In this document: piece by piece, positions 18,270 to 25,866 of the stretch
How the letters are laid out: the number at the start of each line of letters is the position of its first letter
How positions within the stretch are numbered: the stretch's first letter is position 1
Assembly (NCBI GenBank): GCA_902555275.1
Contig: CACDRY010000008.1
Location: forward strand, 1 to 51,849
Direction: 5' to 3'
Origin: an uncultured Pelagibacteraceae bacterium
GTDB taxonomy: Bacteria > Pseudomonadota > Alphaproteobacteria > Pelagibacterales > Pelagibacteraceae
Length of the DNA: 51,849 bases
The notes under the pieces: model-generated
Seen by the model: the letters and a program-made list of their open reading frames with translations, nothing else
Database searches by the model: none
What the model was told of the DNA's origin: nothing
Made by a program: the position numbers and the translations under genes

Positions 18270-18384
18270 AATTTCCTCTCTTTAAAAAAATAAAAGGTAA
18301 CAATTAGCAACTTATATAGCAACAGTGAAAATGGTACTTTTTTAATTGTTTTATTGATGTATTTTGATTATTTAAAAAAAAGTG
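18270..18384. promoter_or_regulatory. shared divergent control region, Dpp-type importer / GcvT operon
   Basis: These 115 non-coding bases separate the start of the importer operon (minus) from the start of the seven-gene catabolic operon (plus), so both promoters must lie here. On the minus strand a Shine-Dalgarno AGAGAGGA (18274-18281) lies 4 bases before the ATG, and a TATA-rich TATATAAG-type block is seen near 18310-18320. A near-duplicate TAGCAAC occurs twice around 18306-18325. I see no recognised riboswitch or operator. Co-regulation of uptake and catabolism is an inference from the geometry. Confidence 0.5.
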
Positions 18385-19614
18385 ATGAAAGATTTAATCA
18401 ATAAATATAGGTTTACAATTAAACCTGTTAGCCTTGAAAATTCTAACTCTTTGGAGCTTGCAAGGTCAATTCAAGTTCATCCATTAACATACCAGGAGCT
18501 TCCCTACGACCCTGAATATTCTAATTATGCTGGAAGATTAACGCTTGAGAAATTATCAAATGTTAGTTCCGAAGAAATGTATTGGAAAGGAAGACAAGAA
18601 ATAATCTTTAGACATACTGGTGAACATCCATTTGAAATATCTGGTCCAGACTCATTAAAATTATTACAAAAAATATTTCCAAGAGATGTATCAAAAGTAT
18701 CAAAAGGAAGATGTTCTTATCAGTTTGCCTGTTATCACGATGGGGGAATGATTACAGATGGAGTTCTATTAAAAATTGACGAAGATAAATATTGGTTTGC
18801 TCAAGCAGATGGAGATCTTTTTTCTTGGTATAAAGCTCACTCAAAAAATATGGACGTTGAAATAAAAGATCCTGATGTATGGGTAAGTCAAATTCAAGGC
18901 CCTTTATCAATGAAACTGTTAGAAAATATAGCTGAAGGATTTTCAGAGAATGATTGGAAATATTTTGATTGGAAAGAATTACAAATCTTAGATCAAAAAG
19001 TAATTGTAAGCCGAAGTGGTTTTACAAATGAGTTAGGTTGGGAAATTTATTTTCGACCTGAAAATGAAACTGAAAAAATAGGAAATTACATTCTTGAGGA
19101 AGGAAAAAAATTAGGTATGATTTTAGTTGCCACTCCAGGTTTTAGATGTAGAAGAATTGAGGCAGGTCTACTATCTGCAGGACAAGATTTTACAAAAAAA
19201 ACAAATCCATTTTCAGTTGGTCTTGGGCGTTTTATAAATTTTGATAAAGAAGATTTTATTGGAAAAGAAGCTCTTATGAAATCAGATAAAAAATGCAAGA
19301 CATGGGGAATTAGAGTTGCGAAGGGAACTGCTATAAAAGGTGAAAGTATTAAAATAAATGAAAAAAATATTGGTAAAATAACTTCTAGTACTTGGTCGCC
19401 ATATCAGATTTGTGGAGTTGGTATTGTGCACCTCGATAATAATGAAAATGGACCAGGAGATGTTGTCGATGTTAAATGCACTGATGGAAAAGTACATAAA
19501 GGAGAAATCTGTAAATTGCCAATGTATGATGCAAAAGGAGAAATAGTTAGAGGTCTAAATAGAAATATTCCTAAAGTGCCTAATCCTTGGCCTGGTATTA
19601 AAACCACAAATTAA
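18385..19614 (+). CDS. GcvT/aminomethyltransferase-family protein (folate-dependent demethylase-like)
   Basis: The frame can also start at GTG 18382; I prefer the ATG at 18385, giving 409 residues. The protein has the T-protein fold landmarks: D-S-L-K-L-L-Q-K-I-F-P-R-D-V-S-K (the usual T-N-D-V segment), G-M-I-T-D-G-V-L-L-K, S-R-S-G-F-T-N-E-L-G-W-E-I-Y-F, R-R-I-E-A-G-L-L-S-A-G-Q-D, and a C-terminal G-K-I-T-S-S-T-W-S-P barrel. Members pass a one-carbon or methyl group to tetrahydrofolate. No gcvH, gcvP or lpd is near, so it is not the glycine cleavage T-protein. It opens a seven-gene operon that contains a second family member (23558-24724). Confidence 0.82.
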   Translation: MKDLINKYRFTIKPVSLENSNSLELARSIQVHPLTYQELPYDPEYSNYAGRLTLEKLSNVSSEEMYWKGRQEIIFRHTGEHPFEISGPDSLKLLQKIFPRDVSKVSKGRCSYQFACYHDGGMITDGVLLKIDEDKYWFAQADGDLFSWYKAHSKNMDVEIKDPDVWVSQIQGPLSMKLLENIAEGFSENDWKYFDWKELQILDQKVIVSRSGFTNELGWEIYFRPENETEKIGNYILEEGKKLGMILVATPGFRCRRIEAGLLSAGQDFTKKTNPFSVGLGRFINFDKEDFIGKEALMKSDKKCKTWGIRVAKGTAIKGESIKINEKNIGKITSSTWSPYQICGVGIVHLDNNENGPGDVVDVKCTDGKVHKGEICKLPMYDAKGEIVRGLNRNIPKVPNPWPGIKTTN

Positions 19615-19626
19615 AAAATTTATTTA

Positions 19627-20319
19627 GTGAAAGCTAAAAAAAAAATAATAGCAGTTGGAGGTGGTGGTTTTACACATAATGAGGATAGCGATTTAGATCA
19701 ATTTTTTTTAGATCAAATAAGTAAAAAAAAATGCTCTGTAGGGTTTTTGCCAACTGCTAGTAATGATGACGTAAAAAAAACTGAGCTATTCTATAAAAGA
19801 TTTAAAAATACTAACTTTAAAGTTTCTCATTTCAATCTTGTTTCCAAAGTTAAGGGTTTTGAAAACTGGATTTCAAATTTAGATGCTATTTATGTTGGTG
19901 GAGGAAATACTAAATTTATGCTCGACTTTTGGGAAAAAAATAATTTATTTGAGATTTTTAAAGAAGTTTATAACTCAGGAATAATTCTTTCTGGTGTAAG
20001 TGCTGGGGCTGCATGTTGGTTTGATTATTTTCTGACAGACTCAGATGGGCCTGGCTTCAAACCATTACGTGGCATAGGGCTTATATCTGGAAGTTTTACC
20101 CCACATTATTCAGATACAAAAAGAGCAGATAAATACAGACAAAATATAAAAAATAAAACTTTACCTAGTGGTGTAGCTGTAGATGATGGAGTTGCAGTAC
20201 TTTTTATTGACGGAAAACCAACTGAGGTTTATTCTTCAAGAGAAAGTCATAATGCTTATCTTGTTGATCAAAATAAACAACTTAATTTAAAAGAATATAT
20301 TAAAGTTAATAATGAGTGA
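19627..20319 (+). CDS. peptidase E-like protein (S51, class I glutamine amidotransferase fold)
   Basis: The 230-residue protein starts with GTG at 19627. It has I-A-V-G-G-G-G-F near the N-terminus, Y-V-G-G-G-N-T (about 89-95), and the nucleophile elbow G-V-S-A-G-A-A (Ser125). S51 dipeptidase E hydrolyses Asp-X dipeptides, and relatives include cyanophycinase and other amidases. In this operon an amide or N-acyl substrate is more plausible than general peptide turnover, but that is inference. The stop overlaps the next gene's start by 8 bases, which implies translational coupling. Confidence 0.8.
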   Translation: MKAKKKIIAVGGGGFTHNEDSDLDQFFLDQISKKKCSVGFLPTASNDDVKKTELFYKRFKNTNFKVSHFNLVSKVKGFENWISNLDAIYVGGGNTKFMLDFWEKNNLFEIFKEVYNSGIILSGVSAGAACWFDYFLTDSDGPGFKPLRGIGLISGSFTPHYSDTKRADKYRQNIKNKTLPSGVAVDDGVAVLFIDGKPTEVYSSRESHNAYLVDQNKQLNLKEYIKVNNE

Positions 20320-21475
20320 TAATATTTTACCAAGCCAAAAAATTTTTAGTATTAAAGATGCAAGAGAACTGTCACGAAAACGTCTGCCTAAATTAGTTTT
20401 CGATTTTATCGATGGAGCATCAGGAGATGAAAAGCTAGCTGAAATAAATAGCAGAGCTTTAGATCAAATTAGACTTGAACCTAAAGTTTTAAGAAATGTT
20501 GAAAAGAGATCTCTAAAAAAAAAGGTATTAGGGTATGAATTTGATTTTCCCTTTGGTTTTGCTCCAATGGGAATGACTAATTTATCATGGCCTGGAGCAG
20601 ACTCTATGTTAGCGGCTGAAAGTGCGAGGAATAATATACCTACATGTGTATCTATGGCTTCTACTACAACTTTAGAAAAAATGTATGAACTTTCAGAAGG
20701 TCACTCCTGGATGCAGCTATATATATTTCAGGATGAAAATTTTGTTATGGAACTTTTAGATAGAGCTAAGAATACTGGATACGAAGTTGCAATATTAACC
20801 GTAGATGTTCCAGTACTATCCAGACGAACTAGAGATGATAAAAATGGTTTCTCTTATCCTTTTAAAATAGGTCCAAAACAATTTTTTGATTTTGCAACTC
20901 ACCCTACTTGGTCTCTTTCTACTTTACTCAGTGGCATTCCTAAACCAATGAACTATGTAACATCTAAAAGTGGAGACGGTATTTTTAAAAGAAAAGAAAG
21001 TAGAGGTTCTACTGATTGGGATACTTTAAAGAGAGTAAGAGATAAATGGAAAGGTAAATTGATAATTAAAGGAGTAATGTCTCCTGACGATGCAACACAA
21101 ATAAAGGAAGCTGGTGCTGATGCAATTCAAGTCTCAAATCATGGAGGCAGACAATTAGATAGTGCTACAGCAGCAATAAATATGCTTCCACTAATCAGAA
21201 AATCAGTAGGAAGTGATTTTCCTTTAATCTTTGATAGCGGAATAAGGAGCGGAAGTGATATCGTGAGAGCGCTTGCATTTGGTGCCGATTATGCAATGAT
21301 TGGTAGGCCTGTAATGTATGCGATGGGCGCTGATGGAAGAAAAGGATTAAGGAGAATTGTGGAAATAATTAAAGAAGAAGCTAGCACTACACTCGGGTTA
21401 GTAGGATTAAATGATATTAATGATGTAACTTCTAATATAGTAATAGATAATACTGTAAATAAGGTAGATTACTAA
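20312..21475 (+). CDS. FMN-dependent alpha-hydroxy-acid oxidase/dehydrogenase
   Basis: The 387-residue protein belongs to the glycolate oxidase / lactate dehydrogenase (LldD) family, which oxidises L-2-hydroxyacids to 2-oxoacids. Catalytic residues aligned by eye to glycolate oxidase are Tyr137 (W-M-Q-L-Y), Lys253 (L-I-I-K-G-V), His277 and Arg280 (S-N-H-G-G-R-Q-L-D), and Arg171/172. The FMN phosphate site is D-S-G-I-R-S-G-S-D. The substrate-carboxylate tyrosine of glycolate oxidase (Tyr24) is Phe32 here (F-D-F-I-D-G), so the preferred acid may differ. It directly abuts the ThDP enzyme gene, suggesting that its 2-oxoacid product is passed on for decarboxylation. Confidence 0.88.
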   Translation: MSDNILPSQKIFSIKDARELSRKRLPKLVFDFIDGASGDEKLAEINSRALDQIRLEPKVLRNVEKRSLKKKVLGYEFDFPFGFAPMGMTNLSWPGADSMLAAESARNNIPTCVSMASTTTLEKMYELSEGHSWMQLYIFQDENFVMELLDRAKNTGYEVAILTVDVPVLSRRTRDDKNGFSYPFKIGPKQFFDFATHPTWSLSTLLSGIPKPMNYVTSKSGDGIFKRKESRGSTDWDTLKRVRDKWKGKLIIKGVMSPDDATQIKEAGADAIQVSNHGGRQLDSATAAINMLPLIRKSVGSDFPLIFDSGIRSGSDIVRALAFGADYAMIGRPVMYAMGADGRKGLRRIVEIIKEEASTTLGLVGLNDINDVTSNIVIDNTVNKVDY

Positions 21476-23218
21476 ATGAGTGAAAATAAAATTAGAGGTG
21501 GAGCATTACTTGCAAGGGCTCTAAAAGATAAAGGAATTAGCAAAGTTTTCACTCTTTCGGGGGGTTTTTGTAATCCAGCAATTGAAGGTTTTGCTGAATG
21601 CCAAATTGAAGTCATAAACACTCCTCATGAACAGATTGCTGGACATTTAGCAGATGGCAATACAAGGATTACACGTAACCCATCAGTCTGTTTAGTTGGA
21701 CCTGAAGGATTTACTAATGCTGTCCCTTCAATGATGGAGGCTTGGGGTGAAAGAAGTCCAATTATTTACATTACAGGATCTAGCAGTCTTAAAAGACAAG
21801 GTTCAGGTGGTTTTAAAGAAATTGACGATGTTTCAATTGCAGCCCCCTTAACCAAATATAGTGCAAGTATTACTGATGGAACTAGAATAAGAGAATTTGT
21901 AGACAAAGCATATCATATTGCAACTAACGGATATCCAGGTGCTGTACATCTTAGTCTTCCAGTTGATATTATGTTTTCATCTTTTGCTGAGGAAGTTGGC
22001 TTAGAAGAAAGACCGTATTCTCAAAAAGCAAAACCTATAGCTAAAGCGTGGCCAGATCCAAATTCACTCTCTAAAGTCTTAGAAATTGCTTGTAATTCAA
22101 AAAAACCAGTCATCATTGGTGGACATGGTGTTTGGTGGTCACATTCAGAAAAAAATCTTGAAGCAGCTGGTAACAATTTAAATATACCAATTTTTAATGT
22201 TCCGTATCATCAAAAATTATTAGGAGAGGAAGCTAACGCTTACATGGGATTGGCTGATATACATCAATACCCTCCTTCAGAATTTGCATTACACAATTCA
22301 GATCTAGTTCTTGTTGTTGGAGCGAGATTAGATAATCAATTAAATTTTGGAAATCCACCTTTTATACCAGTATCAACGAAATTAGTTTGTGTAAATGGTT
22401 CACATGAAGAATTAGAACTTAATAGAGCTGCAGATTTAAGTTTACTAAGCGATCCTGGTGTTTTTTTAGATACATTATCTAACTTAAAAAAAAATAATAA
22501 ATGGTTTTTAGATACAAATTGGTTTGAGGAAAATAAAAAAAAGAAGAAAGAGTGGGTAGATAAATCTTTGAAAGATTTAGAAATTGAAGCCGAAGCATCT
22601 AAAAAAAATGGAGGAAAAATTCACCCTCTACAACTTTCATTGGATGTTCAAGATGCAATGAGTGAAAATGATTGGCTTGTTATCGATGGAGGAAATACTC
22701 ATTTTTGGTCAGAAATTGCAATCAACATCGCAGGTGCCAAAGGGAAAAAATTAAAAGGAATATTACATCCTGGAACTTTTAGTATGTTAGGTGTTGGAGT
22801 TTCATTCGCTCTATCTGCTAAAAATCATAATCCAGATTCAAATGTGGTTCTGATTAGTGGTGATGGTGCGTTTTTATCAGGAGGTATGTCTATTGAAAGT
22901 GTATTTTATGAGAAAAAACCTATTACTGTTGTAATTGATAATAACGGAGGTCTTGCCTCAATTGGTCAGCAACAAGAGAGGTTGTTTAAAAGTGGAAAAA
23001 GTGTAGGAACTGACTTCCGCGATATACCATTTCACAAGATATTTGAGGGTTTTGGAGGACATGGAGAATTAGTTAATAAAAGAGAAGAACTTGGTCCTGC
23101 ACTTAAAAGAGCTATGGAAAGTGGAAAACCCGCGTGCGTGAACGTTAAAGCAAAACCAGTATTAAGCCCAATAGTCTCTGCAGTTGCAAGTAAAAGAGAG
23201 AAATCATCAATAGAATAA
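21476..23218 (+). CDS. thiamine-diphosphate-dependent enzyme (acetolactate-synthase-like 2-oxoacid decarboxylase/ligase)
   Basis: The 580-residue protein has the three-domain ThDP enzyme layout. The catalytic glutamate is present in N-T-P-H-E-Q-I-A-G-H (Glu52), which excludes glyoxylate carboligase, where it is Val. The ThDP/magnesium motif begins S-G-D-G-A-F at about residue 460 and ends in I-D-N-N about 27 residues on. The middle domain has P-V-I-I-G-G-H-G-V-W-W. Neither the oxalyl-CoA decarboxylase nor the IlvB-type hallmarks are clear, and no small regulatory subunit is adjacent. It follows the hydroxyacid oxidase with no gap, and I infer that it decarboxylates or condenses that enzyme's 2-oxoacid. 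Confidence 0.85.
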   Translation: MSENKIRGGALLARALKDKGISKVFTLSGGFCNPAIEGFAECQIEVINTPHEQIAGHLADGNTRITRNPSVCLVGPEGFTNAVPSMMEAWGERSPIIYITGSSSLKRQGSGGFKEIDDVSIAAPLTKYSASITDGTRIREFVDKAYHIATNGYPGAVHLSLPVDIMFSSFAEEVGLEERPYSQKAKPIAKAWPDPNSLSKVLEIACNSKKPVIIGGHGVWWSHSEKNLEAAGNNLNIPIFNVPYHQKLLGEEANAYMGLADIHQYPPSEFALHNSDLVLVVGARLDNQLNFGNPPFIPVSTKLVCVNGSHEELELNRAADLSLLSDPGVFLDTLSNLKKNNKWFLDTNWFEENKKKKKEWVDKSLKDLEIEAEASKKNGGKIHPLQLSLDVQDAMSENDWLVIDGGNTHFWSEIAINIAGAKGKKLKGILHPGTFSMLGVGVSFALSAKNHNPDSNVVLISGDGAFLSGGMSIESVFYEKKPITVVIDNNGGLASIGQQQERLFKSGKSVGTDFRDIPFHKIFEGFGGHGELVNKREELGPALKRAMESGKPACVNVKAKPVLSPIVSAVASKREKSSIE

Positions 23219-23220
23219 TT

Positions 23221-23556
23221 GTGGCAACTTTCTCTTCTCACTTATTGGATGCAACAAATGGCTCGCACGCTGCAAATGTTGATGTAATTATTTATCAAAT
23301 TAATGAAAATGGAAAAAAGAAAGTTTTCTTCGAGACTAAATCTGATGAAGGTGGACGAATACTTCAAGAATTTGAATTAAGTAAAGACGACTGCAAGTGT
23401 GAGTATGAAATGGTTTGTAAAACTGGAAATTATTTTTCAGAAAAAAAAATAATTTCAGAAATTAACATTAAATTTCAAATGGAAGATCAAAATAAAAAAT
23501 ATCATATTCCAATAATAATTTCTAAAAATAGCTACACAGTTTGGTGGTCTAAATAA
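23221..23556 (+). CDS. 5-hydroxyisourate hydrolase/transthyretin-like protein with altered C-terminus
   Basis: The 111-residue protein starts with GTG and covers the whole HIUase/transthyretin-like domain. It keeps the N-terminal S-S-H-L-L-D-A-T-N-G (His7), the D-E-G-G-R-I strand (Arg46), K-T-G-N-Y-F, and Y-H-I-P-I-I-I-S (His95). These correspond to the three catalytic residues of HIUase. The invariant C-terminal tetrapeptide Y-R-G-S of true HIUases is W-W-S-K here, over an otherwise gap-free 17-residue alignment. No uricase, OHCU decarboxylase or allantoinase is in the window. A hydrolase acting on another ring or imide is therefore likelier than uric acid breakdown. It lies 2 bases after the ThDP gene and 1 base before the DmdA-like gene. 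Confidence 0.8.
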   Translation: MATFSSHLLDATNGSHAANVDVIIYQINENGKKKVFFETKSDEGGRILQEFELSKDDCKCEYEMVCKTGNYFSEKKIISEINIKFQMEDQNKKYHIPIIISKNSYTVWWSK

Positions 23557-23557
23557 A

Positions 23558-24724
23558 ATGAGTAAAGAAAATTTAATTACGCAAAAAAATATAAAATTAA
23601 ATATGTCTAGACGTATAAGACGAACTCCATTTACAAATAAAGTAGAGGAATGTGGAGTATCTGATTTTACAGTAGTTAATCACATGCTACTACCTAAAGG
23701 TTTTAAAAATACTGTTGAAGAAGACTACTGGCATTTAAGAGAGCAGGTTCAAGTTTGGGATGTGTCTTGCCAGAGACAAGTACAAATTACAGGACCTGAT
23801 GCTGAAAAATTGGTGCAAAAAATGACACCACGATCCATAAAAAAAATGGAGACCGGTAAATGTTTTTATATTCCAATAATTGACGACACAGCTGGGATGA
23901 TTAATGATCCAGTTTTATTAAAACTAGACGATGATATGTTTTGGATCTCTATTGCAGATTCTGATATTTTACTTTGGGCAAAAGGAATTGCTTTAGGATC
24001 AAAATTAAATGTAGAAATTGTCGAACCAGATGTATATCCACTAGCTATTCAAGGTCCGAAATCTGAGGATCTACTAATTTCAATTTTTGGTGAGGATATA
24101 AAAAAGTTAAAATTTTTTAATTTTAAAGTGTTTGATTTTTTAGGAACTAAACAAATTATTGCACGATCTGGTTACAGTAAACAAGATGGTTTTGAAATAT
24201 ACTTTAAAGGATTTGAAACACATTTTAATGAAATAGAACTCGGAGAAAAACTTTGGGATACTATATGGGAGAGTGGACAAAAATTTAATATTTCTCCAGG
24301 GTGTCCAAATTTAATTGATAGAATTGAGGCTGGGTTAATGTCTTATGGAAATGACTTTACAAGAGAAAATAATCCTTTGGAGTGTAATCTTGAAAAATAC
24401 TGCAAACAAGAGGATGATCATGATTTTATAGGTAAAGAGGCTCTAAGAAAGATCCAATCTGATGGAATTGTACAAAGAATGAGAGGAATTTTGTTTGATG
24501 GAGATCCGTGTAAGCCAACCGGTGTGCCTTTACCAGTATACTCAAAAGATAATTCAAAAATTGGGCAAATTGCGTCTGGAATATATTCTCCTGGGTTTAG
24601 AAAGAATGTAGGCCTTTCTATGATTTTAAGAGATTATTGGGAAATTGGAAATGAGGTTTTTGTAAATACTTTCAATGGAAAAAATAGAAAAGGCATTATA
24701 ACTTCTTTACCATTCCCAGATTAA
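23558..24724 (+). CDS. DmdA-like / GcvT-family methyltransferase (DMSP demethylase paralogue)
   Basis: The 388-residue protein closely follows the pattern I recall for DmdA, the folate-dependent DMSP demethylase of SAR11. Matching segments are N-M-S-R-R-I-R-R-T-P-F-T, V-W-D-V-S-C-Q-R-Q-V-Q-I, G-M-I-N-D-P-V, W-I-S-I-A-D-S-D-I-L, I-A-R-S-G-Y-S-K-Q, and C-P-N-L-I-D-R-I-E-A-G-L. It is longer than DmdA (about 369 residues), and several segments differ, so it is more likely a paralogue working on another methylated compound. It should demethylate its substrate to give 5-methyl-THF. The operon context with a second GcvT-like gene supports a dedicated demethylation pathway. Confidence 0.8.
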   Translation: MSKENLITQKNIKLNMSRRIRRTPFTNKVEECGVSDFTVVNHMLLPKGFKNTVEEDYWHLREQVQVWDVSCQRQVQITGPDAEKLVQKMTPRSIKKMETGKCFYIPIIDDTAGMINDPVLLKLDDDMFWISIADSDILLWAKGIALGSKLNVEIVEPDVYPLAIQGPKSEDLLISIFGEDIKKLKFFNFKVFDFLGTKQIIARSGYSKQDGFEIYFKGFETHFNEIELGEKLWDTIWESGQKFNISPGCPNLIDRIEAGLMSYGNDFTRENNPLECNLEKYCKQEDDHDFIGKEALRKIQSDGIVQRMRGILFDGDPCKPTGVPLPVYSKDNSKIGQIASGIYSPGFRKNVGLSMILRDYWEIGNEVFVNTFNGKNRKGIITSLPFPD

Positions 24725-24740
24725 CCTTATATTTATTAAT

Positions 24741-25865
24741 ATGTTTAAAACTGTAATTGCCGGCTTCTCAAGATCACCTTTCACAATGGCGAGAAAGGGT
24801 GCGCTCGTAGATACAAAGCCAGTAAATTTATTAGCAGAAGTGATTAAAAATTTAGTTGCTAAATCCAATGTTAAAAAAGAGGATATTGAAGATATTGTTG
24901 TTGGTTGCGCATTTCAAACTGGAGAGCAGTCATTTAATATTGGAAAGTTAACAACATTTTTAACTAATATGGATGTTAAAACTTCTGGAATGACAGTTGA
25001 TAGATGGTGTGGTTCCTCAATGGAAGCTATTCATATTGCTGCAGGTAAAATTTCGTTAGGAGCAGGAAAAGTATTTATATGTGGAGGAGTTGAGAGTATG
25101 ACTAGAGTTAATACAGGTTTTGATCCAATACCTTATCCTGAAAATAAAAATGATAATCCTCATGTTTATTTTTCAATGGGAACTACTGCTGAAAATGTTG
25201 CCAAAAAATATAATATTTCAAGAAATGAACAACAGGAATTTGCAATCTCAAGTCATCAAAAAGCACATGATGCACAAACAAAAGGTAATTTTAAAAATGA
25301 AATTGTATCAATCGGAGATTGTGATACCGATGGAAATATAAGACCAGGCAGTACAATGGAAAAGTTGGATGGATTAAAACTCGCGTTCGATGAAAATGGT
25401 ACTGTTACAGCAGCCACTTCATCGCCTTTAACCGATGGTGCAGCTGCAACATTAATTTGTGAAGAAAGTTATGCAAAAGAAAATAATTTAAATATTTTGG
25501 GAAGAATTGTATCTACTGCAGTGCAAGGGTGTGACCCTGACTATATGGGATTAGGTCCAATTGGAGCATCAAAAAAAGCTTTGGAAAGAGCTAAATTGAC
25601 AGCAGATAAAATTGATATTGTTGAATTGAATGAGGCTTTTGCATCGCAATCCTTAGCATGTATTAAAGATTTAGGTATTGATAAAGATAAAGTTAATTTA
25701 GATGGCGGTGCGCTTGCCCTTGGACATCCTCTTGGAGCAACAGGCGCAAGAATTACGGGCAAAGCTGCTGAATTACTTAAGAGAGAAAATAAAAAATATG
25801 CACTTTCAACTCAGTGTATTGGTTTAGGCATGGGAATTGCGACAGTGATTGAGTCTGTAAACTAA
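24741..25865 (+). CDS. thiolase (acetyl-CoA acyltransferase)
   Basis: This 374-residue thiolase has the nucleophile in D-R-W-C-G-S-S (Cys90), the G-H-P-L-G-A-T-G-A-R motif (His329), and the second cysteine in C-I-G-L-G-M-G (Cys359). All catalytic residues are intact. It cleaves a 3-oxoacyl-CoA with CoA, or runs in reverse. As the last gene of the seven-gene operon (16 bases after the DmdA-like gene), it may release acetyl-CoA from the pathway product. It could equally serve the hydratase/dehydrogenase at 9903-12125. It ends 1 base from the converging permease gene. Confidence 0.92.
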   Translation: MFKTVIAGFSRSPFTMARKGALVDTKPVNLLAEVIKNLVAKSNVKKEDIEDIVVGCAFQTGEQSFNIGKLTTFLTNMDVKTSGMTVDRWCGSSMEAIHIAAGKISLGAGKVFICGGVESMTRVNTGFDPIPYPENKNDNPHVYFSMGTTAENVAKKYNISRNEQQEFAISSHQKAHDAQTKGNFKNEIVSIGDCDTDGNIRPGSTMEKLDGLKLAFDENGTVTAATSSPLTDGAAATLICEESYAKENNLNILGRIVSTAVQGCDPDYMGLGPIGASKKALERAKLTADKIDIVELNEAFASQSLACIKDLGIDKDKVNLDGGALALGHPLGATGARITGKAAELLKRENKKYALSTQCIGLGMGIATVIESVN

Positions 25866-25866
25866 T

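Noticed and set aside
18385..19614. Glycine cleavage T-protein (gcvT) with a glycine riboswitch
   Set aside because: No gcvH, gcvP or lpd partners are nearby, and the 115-base leader shows no tandem glycine-riboswitch structure that I can recognise.
21476..23218. Glyoxylate carboligase
   Set aside because: The catalytic Glu (Glu52) is present, whereas glyoxylate carboligase has Val there. No hydroxypyruvate isomerase is adjacent.
23221..23556. Uric acid degradation pathway
   Set aside because: Only the HIUase-like gene is present. No uricase, OHCU decarboxylase or allantoinase is in the window, and the Y-R-G-S motif is lost.
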